Origin: Eubacteriaceae bacterium
Lineage (GTDB): Bacteria > Bacillota > Clostridia > Lachnospirales > Lachnospiraceae
Assembly: GCA_902362875.1 (NCBI GenBank)
Contig: CABIYF010000010.1
Coordinates: 38,547-102,546, forward strand
Length of the DNA: 64,000 nucleotides
Direction of reading: 5' to 3'
Part shown: positions 37,179 to 47,050 of the stretch, one piece after another
Numbering within the stretch: position 1 is the first letter of the stretch
Layout of the letters: each line of letters starts with the position of its first letter
The notes under the pieces: model-generated
Database searches by the model: none
Told to the model about the DNA's origin: nothing
Seen by the model: only the letters and a program-made list of their open reading frames with translations
Program-made: the position numbers and the translations under genes

Positions 37179-37204
37179 GAAGCAAAAACTAAAGGAGATT
37201 TAAA

Positions 37205-37927
37205 ATGAGCGTTATTTCAATGAAACAGTTACTTGAAGCAGGTGTACATTTCGGACATCAGACAAGAAGATGGAACCCTAAAATGGCACCATACATCTAC
37301 ACAGAGCGTAATGGTATCCATATCATCGACTTGCAGAAATCTGTAGGAATGGTTGACGATGCTTACAACGCAGTTAAAGAATGTGTAGCACAGGGTGGAA
37401 AAGTTCTGTTCGTAGGAACAAAAAAACAGGCTCAGGATTCTATTCAGGCTGAAGCTGAACGTTGCGGAATGTTCTACGTAAACCAGAGATGGTTAGGTGG
37501 AATGATGACTAACTTCAAAACAATCGAATCTAGAATCGCTAGACTGAAAAAGATCAAAGAGATGGAAGAAGACGGAACATTTGACGTACTTCCAAAGAAA
37601 GAAGTTTTAGAACTTAACAAAGAAAAAGACAAATTACAGAAGAACTTAGGTGGAATCGAAGAAATGGGTGGACTTCCAGACATGATCTTCGTTGTAGATC
37701 CTAAGAAAGAAAGCATCTGTGTACAGGAAGCACATACTTTAGGAATTCCTCTTGTTGGAATCGCAGATACAAACAGCGATCCTGAAGAATTAGATTATAT
37801 CATCCCAGGAAACGATGATGCTATCCGTGCAGTAAAACTGATCACATCTGCTATGGCTGATGCAGTTATCGAAGCTAACCAGGGAATCGATGCAGAATCT
37901 GAAGAAGCTGCAGAAGACGCTGAGTAA
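37205..37927 (+). CDS. rpsB: 30S ribosomal protein S2
   Basis: This 240-aa protein starts [19 protein letters not shown] and has [20 protein letters not shown] and [11 protein letters not shown], the standard S2 blocks. It binds the small subunit and S1 region. The C-terminus is acidic. The ATG follows AAAGGAG. It forms the universal rpsB-tsf pair and codon use is strongly biased, as expected for high expression. Confidence 0.98.
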   Translation: MSVISMKQLLEAGVHFGHQTRRWNPKMAPYIYTERNGIHIIDLQKSVGMVDDAYNAVKECVAQGGKVLFVGTKKQAQDSIQAEAERCGMFYVNQRWLGGMMTNFKTIESRIARLKKIKEMEEDGTFDVLPKKEVLELNKEKDKLQKNLGGIEEMGGLPDMIFVVDPKKESICVQEAHTLGIPLVGIADTNSDPEELDYIIPGNDDAIRAVKLITSAMADAVIEANQGIDAESEEAAEDAE

Positions 37928-37962
37928 TCTAAACAAAAGTTTAATTTAGGAGGAAAAGAATC

Positions 37963-38892
37963 ATGGCTATCACAGCAGCAATGGTAAAAGAATTAAGAGA
38001 AATGACTGGTGCCGGAATGATGGATTGTAAGAAAGCTCTTACAAAGACAGAAGGAGACATGGACGCAGCAGTTGAATTTTTAAGAGAAAACGGTCTTGCA
38101 AAAGCAGCTAAAAAAGCTGGACGTATCGCAGCTGAAGGACTTGTTGCAGTAGCATTATCTGATGATGCAAAAGAAGCAGCTATCGTTGAGGTTAACTCTG
38201 AAACAGACTTCGTAGCTAAGAATGATACATTCAAAGCTTACGTTGCAGAAGTAGCTGATCAGGCTCTTACAACACAGGCAGCAGACATCGAAGGATTCTT
38301 AGCAGAAGATTCTAAAGCAGAAGCTGGAAAAACTGTTAAAGAAGCATTAGATGGAAAAATCGCCGTTATCGGAGAAAACTTAAACATTCGTAGATTCGCT
38401 AAAGTATCTGCAGCAGACGGATTTGTTGCATCTTACATCCACGCTGGTGGAAAAATCGGTGTATTAGTAGAAGTTGCTACAGACGTAGTTAACGACGAGA
38501 TCAAAGAGATGGCTAAAAACGTAGCAATGCAGGTTGCAGCTATTTCTCCAAAATACACAAGCAGAGATGAAGTTTCTAAAGATTACATCGAGCATGAAAC
38601 AGAAATCTTAAAAGTTCAGGCTATGAACGAAAACCCAGACAAACCAGAAAACATCATCGAAAAAATGATTGTTGGACGTCTGAACAAAGAATTAAAAGAA
38701 GTATGTCTGTTAGATCAGGCTTATGTGAAAGCTGAAGACGGAAAACAGGCAGTTGGAAAATACGTAGAGCAGGTTGCTAAAGCAAACGGAGCTAATGTTA
38801 CAATCAAAGGATTCGTTCGTTTTGAAACTGGTGAAGGTATTGAAAAGAAAGAAGAAGACTTTGCGGCTGAGGTTGCTGCACAGTTGAAATAA
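37963..38892 (+). CDS. tsf: Elongation factor Ts
   Basis: This 309-aa guanine-nucleotide exchange factor for EF-Tu has the N-terminal LREMTGAGMMDCKKALT block and the core motif VEVNSETDFVAKND. The coiled-coil and C-terminal module are complete. The ATG follows AGGAGG. It is co-transcribed with rpsB and ends before a strong terminator. Confidence 0.98.
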   Translation: MAITAAMVKELREMTGAGMMDCKKALTKTEGDMDAAVEFLRENGLAKAAKKAGRIAAEGLVAVALSDDAKEAAIVEVNSETDFVAKNDTFKAYVAEVADQALTTQAADIEGFLAEDSKAEAGKTVKEALDGKIAVIGENLNIRRFAKVSAADGFVASYIHAGGKIGVLVEVATDVVNDEIKEMAKNVAMQVAAISPKYTSRDEVSKDYIEHETEILKVQAMNENPDKPENIIEKMIVGRLNKELKEVCLLDQAYVKAEDGKQAVGKYVEQVAKANGANVTIKGFVRFETGEGIEKKEEDFAAEVAAQLK

Positions 38893-38940
38893 TTAAGGCT
38901 TTAAGATTCTGATTTTTAGATTAGGGTTAATAGGTTCTTG

Positions 38941-38972
38941 AGGCACATATCTGAGAGGGTGTGTGCCTTTTT
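38941..38972 (+). terminator. Intrinsic terminator of rpsB-tsf
   Basis: Eight-bp stem (AGGCACAT with GTGTGCCT, one G-T pair), 12-base loop, followed by Ts. Confidence 0.8.
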
Positions 38973-39016
38973 CTTTTGCAAATAATTATAAATTAAAAAA
39001 TTATAATTGGCAAATG

Positions 39017-39030
39017 AGAACAAATGTTCG
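39017..39030. promoter_or_regulatory. LexA/DinR-type SOS box
   Basis: AGAACAAATGTTCG matches the Gram-positive LexA box pattern GAAC-N4-GTTC. It lies 7 bases upstream of the -35 element of a strong promoter that reads into a truncated gene. Confidence 0.6.
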
Positions 39031-39037
39031 TATTTAC

Positions 39038-39066
39038 TTGTAATTTTGTGGATAATAGAATATAAT
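39038..39066 (+). promoter_or_regulatory. Promoter next to the SOS box
   Basis: TTGTAA (39038-39043), 17-base spacer, consensus TATAAT (39061-39066). Confidence 0.65.
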
Positions 39067-39117
39067 TATAGTTAAACAATCGTAGAAAATATCATATGCA
39101 ACGGTGGAGGAAAAGTC

Positions 39118-39246
39118 ATGGGTAATACAAAAAAAAGAAGAGATATTGAAATATACGAGAATTATTGGAAATTCACAGCAGCTCATTTAGATATTACAGG
39201 GACAAAATATATTCTTTCAATAACTTCTCAATATCCGTATCTTTGA
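39118..39246 (+). pseudogene. 5' fragment of an unidentified SOS-controlled gene
   Basis: A 42-codon frame starts at an ATG 7 bases after GGTGGAGG, behind a good promoter and a LexA-type box. The first about 23 residues (MGNTKKRRDIEIYENYWKF and on) look coding. From about 39190 the frame runs antisense into the 3' end of the oleate hydratase gene and stops there, so the original 3' part seems lost. I do not recognise the protein family. It could also be a genuine short peptide gene, but the overlap with a conserved gene end makes truncation more likely. The stretch 38893-39193 holds no intact gene. Confidence 0.5.
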
Positions 39247-41143
39247 TAAGTTTCAATATCCACCCTTTTAATTTCTCAACAGGCATTGGCAGATCTGCAC
39301 CTAACAAAGATTCTCCATCCATCAGTCGAACGCTTGCATCCAATAAATTTCTTACATCATACACACTTCCCCAAACTTCCGGCACTCCTCGGTCAACGCC
39401 AAGTAATCCATATACAGCCTCCATAGCAGTCCTAACAGAATATTCCGTTGTAAAGATTGTATCTCTTGGTGTTTCGGCAAATTGACCTAAGAATGCAAAA
39501 TTAACACACCCATCAGGAATCACATCCGGCCGGTCGCCGGCAGTTCTTGGCATGAAAAACGCAGTAATATAAGGCAGCATTGTTGGTACAGTATTTGCAT
39601 GATCTCTGGCTAACTCATCAATTTCATCCAATGGTATTCCAATGTGATACAACCATTCTGCCGTAATTTCTTCTCCAGTACAGTCTTTCATTGGTTTATG
39701 AATATAATTTCCTGGTGTAGCACAAAAAAGACTGTATACCCAGATACAGATTTCATCTTCTTTTTGTTCCCGAAACTGTCCCTGACGATTGATCGTCCAG
39801 CTTAACAGCCAGTTTGAATCCTCACAGGAGATAATTCCTCCAGTAACAACCTTGCCAGAAAGTGGATCTCGTTTACAGATTCGCTTGATTGCATCAATAA
39901 TCTTTGTATTACTGGTAGTGATCGTTGCAGATTCCCAACGTGTTTTACTGACATTTTCGCAGAATTTTTCTGGATGCCCGAAGGAAGGATCTTGTTTTGC
40001 AATGTTCTTCCATAGATTCCAACATCCCGCAGTACGAATCTGGGCATCTCCATTTGCAGGGGTGTGATGATCTCCATAAAGAGTGCTTTCGGTACAGCTT
40101 CCATTTGTCACAAAAACAAGATCATCTTTTGTTAATGGAAGAATTTTTGTCTCATTATTTTTGATATATTCGATACTTTTTGCAATCTTTTGATCATTTT
40201 CAAAGGAAAAGATCACATTCGTAACCTGTGTATGAAAATGAAAGATCACACCATTTTGTTTCAGGTATTCTACCATTGGCAGGATCAAAGATTCATACTG
40301 ATTATATCTTGTGAATTTCAAAGCGGAAAAATCAGGCAGTCCACCGATATGATGGATAAACCGCTGCAGGTATAATTTCATTTCCAGGGCACTATGCCAG
40401 TTTTCAAAAGCAAACATGGTTCGCCAATATAACCAGAAATCAGAATCAAAAACATGTTCGTCAAAGACATCTTCAATCGTTTTATCATATAATTTTTCAT
40501 TTGCGGTAAAGAACAATTTCATGATCTGTTTTCGCCCTTTATCGTCGATATTGAATTTGCCAAAATTCTCAGACGGCTTTCCTCGATGTTTTGTTGCACG
40601 GCATAAAGAATAATTTGGATCTTCTTTATTCAACCAGTAAAATTCATCTAACACAGAATTTTCTGGATGTTCTAAGGATGGAATACTGTGAAATAAGTCC
40701 CACAGACATTCAAAATGATCTTCCATTTCACGGCCGCCACGCATAATATAACCCCGATCAGGATCAGCAATTCCATCACAGGCACCGCCTACAATATCGG
40801 AGGTTTCTAAGATATGAATATGATCTCCTGGCATTTGTGCATCACGAATCAGAAAACAGGCAGCGGCAAGGGAAGCAAGACCGCTTCCTACAAGATAGGC
40901 AGATTTTTTCTCTACATCGTTTGGCTTCTTCGGTCTTGCAAAAGCCTCATAATTTCCACTGGAATAATAAATTCCTTTGCTATTTTTCTTCTGTTTATTT
41001 AATTCTGTGTTTTTGTAATCGGATTTTTTTACTTCTGTTTGAGGATAAGAATATACAAGCTTTTCTTTTTTAGACTTTTTTAGTGTAATGATTGCAGCAC
41101 CTGCCGCAGTAAGCATTCCTAGTTTTAAGATTTTTTTACCCAT
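39194..41143 (-). CDS. ohyA: Oleate hydratase with N-terminal membrane-anchor extension
   Basis: This 649-aa FAD enzyme adds water to the cis-9 double bond of oleate, giving 10-hydroxystearate. The FAD motif YLVGSGLASLAAACF (about 83-97) and the conserved RGGREME (about 135-141), which holds the catalytic acid, are present. The usual family start YYSSGNYEAFARPKKP appears only at residue 59. It is preceded by a basic, then hydrophobic segment (about 6-21), then a Lys-rich linker, so this version is probably membrane-tethered. Normal enzymes are about 565-590 residues. The gene is monocistronic and convergent to the truncated SOS gene. It detoxifies unsaturated fatty acids in gut Firmicutes. 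Confidence 0.93.
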   Translation of the reverse strand: MGKKILKLGMLTAAGAAIITLKKSKKEKLVYSYPQTEVKKSDYKNTELNKQKKNSKGIYYSSGNYEAFARPKKPNDVEKKSAYLVGSGLASLAAACFLIRDAQMPGDHIHILETSDIVGGACDGIADPDRGYIMRGGREMEDHFECLWDLFHSIPSLEHPENSVLDEFYWLNKEDPNYSLCRATKHRGKPSENFGKFNIDDKGRKQIMKLFFTANEKLYDKTIEDVFDEHVFDSDFWLYWRTMFAFENWHSALEMKLYLQRFIHHIGGLPDFSALKFTRYNQYESLILPMVEYLKQNGVIFHFHTQVTNVIFSFENDQKIAKSIEYIKNNETKILPLTKDDLVFVTNGSCTESTLYGDHHTPANGDAQIRTAGCWNLWKNIAKQDPSFGHPEKFCENVSKTRWESATITTSNTKIIDAIKRICKRDPLSGKVVTGGIISCEDSNWLLSWTINRQGQFREQKEDEICIWVYSLFCATPGNYIHKPMKDCTGEEITAEWLYHIGIPLDEIDELARDHANTVPTMLPYITAFFMPRTAGDRPDVIPDGCVNFAFLGQFAETPRDTIFTTEYSVRTAMEAVYGLLGVDRGVPEVWGSVYDVRNLLDASVRLMDGESLLGADLPMPVEKLKGWILKLIKDTDIEKLLKEYILSL

Positions 41144-41267
41144 TTGATATCAGCCTTTCTATTGTGATTTTAAAATAGTGTGTGTCAAAAAAGGTGGTTT
41201 TATTCTGTTAACATATTTGGTAAAATAAAAGAACAGTTGTTTGGAAAGAATTGAGGAAAATAAAACA

Positions 41268-41612
41268 ATGAATGAAATACCAATTTATACAATCATAAAG
41301 ATAGAACCAGAAGAAGCGGAGATTCCAATGTTAACTTTTTATGTAAAAGAAGATGCCATGGATGAACCAGAAAAGATTTCAATGGAAGAATTAACATCTT
41401 ATGACAGGAATCTCAAAGTCGGAGATCAAGTAGTGATCGGTGCAGATGAAACTTTATTTCCGCTGGATATGGCAGAGAATCTTGGAATGTTTGATGACAT
41501 CGATCCGTTATCCCAGATACCAGAAGTAGATCCACGACAATGGCAGATGGAATGGATGAATAACTATATGGATGCGTTAGAGGAGCTGGAAGATTCTACG
41601 ACTAACCAGTAA
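41268..41612 (+). CDS. Small acidic hypothetical protein
   Basis: This soluble protein of 114 residues begins MNEIPIYTIIKIEPEEAEIP and is strongly acidic, with a strand-rich first half and an acidic helical end. I chose the ATG at 41268; a TTG at 41241 in the same frame is possible, but GAGG upstream of the ATG at a longer spacing is slightly better. I do not recognise the family. Neighbours are oleate hydratase (divergent) and a convergent 64-aa gene. Confidence 0.55.
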   Translation: MNEIPIYTIIKIEPEEAEIPMLTFYVKEDAMDEPEKISMEELTSYDRNLKVGDQVVIGADETLFPLDMAENLGMFDDIDPLSQIPEVDPRQWQMEWMNNYMDALEELEDSTTNQ

Positions 41613-41694
41613 CATAAGATGAATAGAAACAAAACAAGACCTTACAGTCATAAAATACCATAAGATCTTGTCACAGGAGAAAATGGATGGTGAT

Positions 41695-41889
41695 TTAATC
41701 ATCATCACGAGGTAAAAACGGTGGCCGGAAGGGGTATAATTCTTCGTAAGATTCAAGCTCGGCTTCTGTTCTTGGAACAACCTGGATCAATCCAGTACAG
41801 TCTGTTGTAGAGCAGATGTTACACATCTCGAAGATATTTTCATCAATTTCTTCGTTTGTAAGTTCTTGTTTCTTTTTCTTATCCTTCAT
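41695..41889 (-). CDS. Small conserved-looking protein with cysteine motif
   Basis: This 64-aa protein begins MKDKKKKQELTNEEIDENIF and has a C-x2-C-x5-C pattern (CNICSTTDC) in the middle and an acidic end RDDD. The ribosome-binding site GAGGAGG lies 9 bases before the ATG. The cysteines could bind a metal. The function is unknown. It lies convergent to the acidic 114-aa gene. Confidence 0.6.
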   Translation of the reverse strand: MKDKKKKQELTNEEIDENIFEMCNICSTTDCTGLIQVVPRTEAELESYEELYPFRPPFLPRDDD

Positions 41890-41974
41890 GCATCGAAACC
41901 TCCTCGTTTCTTAGTATGTGATAAATTAAGAAAAATATTTTGTAAAATAAATCCAAGAAAAAAACAGAAAATTT

Positions 41975-42136
41975 ATGGAGATCAATGTATTTATGCAGCA
42001 ATTACAGATAAAACAGAAAACATGTTATATAAAACAAACCATTTTAGAGTTTAACAGTGGCGGTCATTTTGCTGATTCCGGAAAGAGGCTTGCTAAAGCG
42101 GTCAAATGGTTATTAGAAAATAGAAATGAAAATTAG
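41975..42136 (+). pseudogene. Remnant of an alpha/beta-hydrolase-like gene (C-terminal end)
   Basis: A short frame ends in TILEFNSGGHFADSGKRLAK and then AVKWLLENRNEN. The GGHF followed by an amphipathic helix with WLL resembles the C-terminal catalytic-histidine region of alpha/beta hydrolases or esterases. No upstream part of such a protein exists here; the preceding bases are A-rich and unlike coding. The best reading is a decayed 3' end left by a deletion. The identification is tentative. Confidence 0.35.
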
Positions 42137-42149
42137 AGAGGAAAAAACG

Positions 42150-42419
42150 ATGAACCCAAAAAGTGATGAATTATATCAGGCATTAAAAGAGAAAGATTTC
42201 CCAGATGATTTCTGCAAAGAAATCGCATATCGTCAGATGACAACCGATTACACGATCACAAGAATGCTTGGTTATTTATATCGTATCAGTAACCCAAGAA
42301 TCGAAGATGTTGTAGATGAGATGTTAGCAATCTTCAGCGACAGGGATGCGATCATTCAGAAAAAAGAATTGGAACATGCACAGTCAGTCATCAATGACGT
42401 CTACAATCGAGGATTATAA
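42150..42419 (+). CDS. Small helical hypothetical protein
   Basis: This 89-aa soluble, mainly helical protein begins MNPKSDELYQALKEKDFPDD and continues through YRQMTTDYTITRMLGYLYR. I chose the ATG at 42150, which has GAGAGG 8 bases upstream, rather than 42126, which overlaps the hydrolase remnant. Such small proteins are common in Lachnospiraceae; I do not know a function. The NhaC-like gene follows after 57 bases. Confidence 0.65.
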   Translation: MNPKSDELYQALKEKDFPDDFCKEIAYRQMTTDYTITRMLGYLYRISNPRIEDVVDEMLAIFSDRDAIIQKKELEHAQSVINDVYNRGL

Positions 42420-42476
42420 TGTCTTTTCTTTCAAAATATTTATGACAAAAATATAAAAACAACGAGGCAGATTTCT

Positions 42477-43982
42477 ATGAAAGAAAAATCAATTTTACAC
42501 CGGATCATTTATTATATGAATCCCAAAAGAATTGATCCATCTATGAGAAAGCTATGGATCTTTTTTATACTGTTTAATATTTTATTATTTTTTATACCAA
42601 GAAACATTTCCAGAGCATCTATCTGGATTCTTGTCCCGATGATCGGACTTTTCATTTACGCGCTTGTTACAAAAGATGTGTTTCAAAGTTCCTTGATGGG
42701 AACCTTATCTCTTTACATCTTGTGGTATAAGTGGAATGCTATTACAGCCTTTTTTAACGACTGTAAGATTGTACTGGCAGATTCAGAAAATATTGAAATG
42801 TATATGTCCTTTTTTCTGTGCGGTGGGTTAGTCATTGCAATGAAACGCAGTGGTGCAACGAAGGCATTTACCGAATATATCACAGAAAGGTTTGGAGAGA
42901 ATGAAAAACTACTCTTAACGGCATCTGGCATTTATGCAGGAATCATGTCGATCGATGATTATGTGTCTGCATTTACATCAGGTATCGCATTTTCCCCATT
43001 GATCGATAAGATCAAGAAGCCAAGACTTGCGCTTGCCTATGTCATAAGAACATTTAGCATCTGTGTTTCCGCTATGCTTCCAGTAGGGGCGTGGGGATAT
43101 TTTATTATCTTCCAGATTGCAAATGCGAAAAATATCCATGGAAAAGCAGCGGCTATGCAGATTTTCTTAAAATCAGTTCCATTTATGTTTTATGCGATCA
43201 TTGCATGCATTGTAGCATTTTTATTTGCAGCAGGAATTCTGCCTAAATTCGGACATATGAAAAAAGCATATATGATGTCCGAACAAGGGAAACAACTTGG
43301 AGAATTAACCGACGGATCAGAAGAAGAGGAAAATGATTTTGATGAAGATGATGAAAGAAAACAAAATATCAGTGTCTTGAATTTAGTAATTCCTATGGCG
43401 GCAGTTGTAATTGCATTGATCGCTACAGGACTTGACTGTTTTCTTGCATTTGGAATCGCTTTGGTCGTGACCGGAGTCCTTTACATTTTGCAGGGAATCA
43501 TGACGATCAGTGAATATCTCCAATGTGTGATCGATGGTTTTATAGATATGCTGGACATGGTCATAATCCTTATGTTAGGATATGCAATGCAGGAAGTTAT
43601 GGATACGATGGGGATGGAAGGACTGGTTCAAACGATCTGTCAGATGATTCCAGTTGTAAGCCTGATCCCATTTGTAATATTTATGATTTTTAGCTTTACT
43701 GAATTTTTATATAGTCTGAATTATACACTATATCAGATAGCAATTCCTGTCATGATCGTTGTTCTGCCAAAATTAGGGGCGAATCTGCCACTTTGTATTG
43801 GAGCGATCATATCCGCAGGATTATTTGGCGCAAATGCCTGTGTGGTATCGGATCTTGGAATTATTTCTGCAAGAGCCAGCCGGGTGACGGTATATGATCA
43901 ATACGAAAGCTCTCTGCCGTATGTATTGATTTCAGGGGTAGTAGCAGCCATAATGTACCTGATCGCAGGATTTATCTTCTAG
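42477..43982 (+). CDS. Na+/H+ antiporter NhaC-family protein
   Basis: This 501-aa membrane protein has about 12 hydrophobic segments and a central cytoplasmic acidic loop (about 275-300). The family motif appears as [18 protein letters not shown] (about 160-177), where the DD pair matches the ion-binding DD of NhaC-type antiporters. The C-terminal half ([19 protein letters not shown]) is also typical. It may exchange sodium or organic ions for protons; NhaC-like paralogues also include malate/lactate antiporters, so the substrate is open. potA follows after 47 bases on the same strand. Confidence 0.82.
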   Translation: MKEKSILHRIIYYMNPKRIDPSMRKLWIFFILFNILLFFIPRNISRASIWILVPMIGLFIYALVTKDVFQSSLMGTLSLYILWYKWNAITAFFNDCKIVLADSENIEMYMSFFLCGGLVIAMKRSGATKAFTEYITERFGENEKLLLTASGIYAGIMSIDDYVSAFTSGIAFSPLIDKIKKPRLALAYVIRTFSICVSAMLPVGAWGYFIIFQIANAKNIHGKAAAMQIFLKSVPFMFYAIIACIVAFLFAAGILPKFGHMKKAYMMSEQGKQLGELTDGSEEEENDFDEDDERKQNISVLNLVIPMAAVVIALIATGLDCFLAFGIALVVTGVLYILQGIMTISEYLQCVIDGFIDMLDMVIILMLGYAMQEVMDTMGMEGLVQTICQMIPVVSLIPFVIFMIFSFTEFLYSLNYTLYQIAIPVMIVVLPKLGANLPLCIGAIISAGLFGANACVVSDLGIISARASRVTVYDQYESSLPYVLISGVVAAIMYLIAGFIF

Positions 43983-44029
43983 AATACAGAGATAGAAAAG
44001 ACTTAAAAATATGGAGGTATAGAAAATTA

Positions 44030-45478
44030 ATGGAGAAAAAACAGCCGATTATAGAATTAAAACATATCAAAAAGTGTTATGCGAAAGATGTACCGGTTAT
44101 TTATGATTTTAATCTTACGATCAATGAAGGAGAGTTTGTTACATTTTTAGGACCTTCTGGATGTGGAAAGACAACCATCTTAAGAATGTTAGCAGGATTT
44201 GAAACACCGACAAGCGGGGAGATTTTATTTAACGGAGAAGATATCAGTGACCTTCCTCCAAATGAAAGAAAGTTTAACACCGTATTTCAGAAATACGCAT
44301 TGTTTCCGCATTTAAATATCTATGATAATATTTCTTTTGGTTTAAAAGAAAAGAAAGTACCGAAGGATGAAATTGAGAAAAAAGTAAAGCGTGTACTTGA
44401 AATCGTAGATTTAGAAGGATTTGAAAAAAGAAAGATTGACAGTTTATCTGGTGGCCAGCAGCAGCGTATCGCGATCGCACGTGCGATCGTAAATGAACCG
44501 AAGATCTTATTATTAGATGAGCCGTTAAGTGCTCTTGATTATAAGATGCGTCAGGAGATGCAGATTGAATTAAAAAATATGCATAAAGAATTAGGGATTA
44601 CCTTTATCTTTGTCACACATGATCAGGAAGAAGCTTTGATGATGTCTGATAAGATCGTTGTTATGTCCAAAGGACAGATCCAGCAGGTTGGAACACCGGA
44701 AGAGATTTATAATAAACCTCAGAATGCTTTTGTTGCCGACTTTATCGGAGAGAGCAATATTTTTGATGGTATTAAAAAAGAAGGAAATCTGATCCATTTT
44801 GCACATCATGATTTTGTATGTCATGATGATCACGAACCTGGAACAAGACTTGATGTTGTCATTCGTCCAGAAGATGTTATTTTGACAACTCCAGACAAAG
44901 GAAAATTTACAGGAGAAGTGATTTCCTGTCTGTTTTGTGGTAAATTTTATGAAGTTGCCGTTTTATCAGACAAAAATGAGATTGAAGCACATATCTTACA
45001 TGAGTTAACACCTGGAACAAAAGTTGGAATTGATTTTACTGCAGATACGATCCATACGATGCCAAAAGATCTGAAAGTCAATCATTACGTTGGAGTTATG
45101 GAAAAAGATGGTTATTTAAGATTGACGGATGGCTGTGTACCGGTTCCAATTAAAGAAGTCTTTGAAGGATATAAACTAGAACATGGACATATCGTAGATG
45201 AAGACAGCCATAAAGCTCATTTAGAAGGAGAAAAACTTAAAATGTTCTTCCCATCGAAACTTGCTGATCTGAGTGATGATCCAGAAGAAGGATATTTTCA
45301 GGGAAATATCATCTCGATCATTTATAAGGGAGATCACTATAATTACCGCATTTTAAGTGAGAATAAAGTAGAATATTCGGTTGATGATGAAGATTTATGG
45401 AACATTGGTGACTTTGTCAGTGTCGTAATTCCTGAAGATGCTATGGTATTTGAGAGAGTTTTGGAGGATGCAGAATGA
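44030..45478 (+). CDS. potA: Spermidine/putrescine ABC transporter ATPase PotA (long form)
   Basis: This 482-aa ATPase has Walker [10 protein letters not shown] (about 39-47), signature [14 protein letters not shown], Walker [13 protein letters not shown] and the CUT1/PotA-type TOBE region after residue 240. It is about 110 residues longer than common PotA (near 370 aa). The extra C-terminal part (about 370-482) looks like a second strand-rich TOBE-type module. The order potA-potB-potC-potD on one strand confirms the polyamine uptake operon. The ATG overlap with potB at the end (ATGA) indicates coupling. Confidence 0.92.
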   Translation: MEKKQPIIELKHIKKCYAKDVPVIYDFNLTINEGEFVTFLGPSGCGKTTILRMLAGFETPTSGEILFNGEDISDLPPNERKFNTVFQKYALFPHLNIYDNISFGLKEKKVPKDEIEKKVKRVLEIVDLEGFEKRKIDSLSGGQQQRIAIARAIVNEPKILLLDEPLSALDYKMRQEMQIELKNMHKELGITFIFVTHDQEEALMMSDKIVVMSKGQIQQVGTPEEIYNKPQNAFVADFIGESNIFDGIKKEGNLIHFAHHDFVCHDDHEPGTRLDVVIRPEDVILTTPDKGKFTGEVISCLFCGKFYEVAVLSDKNEIEAHILHELTPGTKVGIDFTADTIHTMPKDLKVNHYVGVMEKDGYLRLTDGCVPVPIKEVFEGYKLEHGHIVDEDSHKAHLEGEKLKMFFPSKLADLSDDPEEGYFQGNIISIIYKGDHYNYRILSENKVEYSVDDEDLWNIGDFVSVVIPEDAMVFERVLEDAE

Positions 45479-46260
45479 AAAATGATAAACTAAAAAGCAT
45501 CCTAGGTATTCCGTATTTCTTATTTCTGGTTATTTTTGTTGTATGTCCGGTATTGATCTTGTTATATTATGCATTTACCAATGGAGCAGGTGAATTTTCT
45601 CTTGAGAATTTTACTTTGTTTTTTATAGATAGCAAGGCAATCGGAACGTTGATCTACAGTGCGATGATCGCGGTTGTGACAACGATCGTCTGTCTTTTGG
45701 TCGCATATCCAGTAGCATATATTCTTGCAAAAGGAGAATTTCGACGTGGGAATGTATTATTAATGTTATTTGTAATGCCAATGTGGATCAATTTTACCCT
45801 GCGTATCACGGCATTAAAAGAAATCTTAACATTGATCGAAGGAAATCTTGCATTTCATCCATTCCTAAATACAGTGATCGGTATGACTTATGATTTCCTT
45901 CCATTTATGATCCTTCCAATCTATAATACGATTGCGAAGATCGATCATAGTTATATTGAGGCAGCAAAAGACCTTGGTGCAAAGTCTTACCGTGTCTTTT
46001 TACGAGTGATCCTGCCGCTATCCATTCCTGGAATTATCAGCGGGGTTACGATGGTATTTCTTCCATCCATGACGAATTATGTTGTGCTTGATATGATGTA
46101 TAACAGCACCTATATTATGGGAAGTCTGGTTGGAAGTTATTTCAGCATGTACGACTGGAACAATGGATCTGTTATTTCCATGATCCTTTTGATCCTGATC
46201 TTATTGCTAAGTATGATGACGGGAGAATTTTCAGACAAGGAGGACAATGCATATGAATAA
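45475..46260 (+). CDS. potB: Spermidine/putrescine ABC transporter permease PotB
   Basis: This 261-aa permease has six membrane helices and the EAA loop in [21 protein letters not shown] (about 162 onward) that contacts the ATPase. Its start overlaps the potA stop by four bases, and its end overlaps potC. Confidence 0.93.
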   Translation: MKNDKLKSILGIPYFLFLVIFVVCPVLILLYYAFTNGAGEFSLENFTLFFIDSKAIGTLIYSAMIAVVTTIVCLLVAYPVAYILAKGEFRRGNVLLMLFVMPMWINFTLRITALKEILTLIEGNLAFHPFLNTVIGMTYDFLPFMILPIYNTIAKIDHSYIEAAKDLGAKSYRVFLRVILPLSIPGIISGVTMVFLPSMTNYVVLDMMYNSTYIMGSLVGSYFSMYDWNNGSVISMILLILILLLSMMTGEFSDKEDNAYE

Positions 46261-47050
46261 AAAAACGATACAGAGTATCTTCCTTGGAATTGTCTTATTG
46301 TTAATGTATCTGCCAATCTTGATCTTAGCGGTCTACAGTTTTATGGATTCTGCGATCATTGGAAAATCAGGAAGTTTTACAGGAAAGAATTATGTGTATC
46401 TGTTTCATTCCGAGGATCTTAGAGCAATGATCTTTGGAACGCTTATTTTGGCATTAGTCGTTGCGGTCATCTCAACAATCCTTGGAACACTTGGTGCGAT
46501 CGGTGCTTTTTATTCTTCAAAGAAACTAAAAAGACCGATTCATCTGATGAATCAGATTCCGGTTGTCAATGCGGATGTCGTCACTGGTTTTTCTATCTGT
46601 GTCTTATTGATCGTATTTTTTAAGATGGATAAAGCAAGTTATATTCCACTCGTGATCGGATTGGTTTCGCTTTGCAGTCCGTTTGTATATCTGTCCGTGA
46701 TTCCTCGCTTAAAACAGATGGACCCTCAGTTATATGAAGCGGCATTAGACCTTGGATGTTCTCCATTTGGAGCTTTAAGAAAGGTCGTACTGCCACAATT
46801 AACTTCTGGGATTGTTTCTGGATTTATGATGTCGATCACGTTAACGTTAGATGATTATTTTATTACAACCTATACAAAACCATCGATGTTTGATACGATC
46901 AGTACTTATGTTGTCAATGCCACAAAAGGAGCACAGACCGATGTAAAAACAGCTCTATGGGCATTATCAACGATCATCTTTCTGGTTGTGATCTTCATTG
47001 TGATCGGTATGAATCATACAGGCAGAAAGGAGAATGATCATGAAATATAA
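46253..47050 (+). CDS. potC: Spermidine/putrescine ABC transporter permease PotC
   Basis: This 265-aa permease partner of PotB has six helices and the EAA loop EAALDLGCSPFGALRKVVLPQ. I chose the ATG at 46253, with AAGGAGG 9 bases upstream; the ATG at 46247 is too close to that site. It overlaps potB by 8 bases and potD by 11 bases. Confidence 0.93.
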   Translation: MNKKTIQSIFLGIVLLLMYLPILILAVYSFMDSAIIGKSGSFTGKNYVYLFHSEDLRAMIFGTLILALVVAVISTILGTLGAIGAFYSSKKLKRPIHLMNQIPVVNADVVTGFSICVLLIVFFKMDKASYIPLVIGLVSLCSPFVYLSVIPRLKQMDPQLYEAALDLGCSPFGALRKVVLPQLTSGIVSGFMMSITLTLDDYFITTYTKPSMFDTISTYVVNATKGAQTDVKTALWALSTIIFLVVIFIVIGMNHTGRKENDHEI

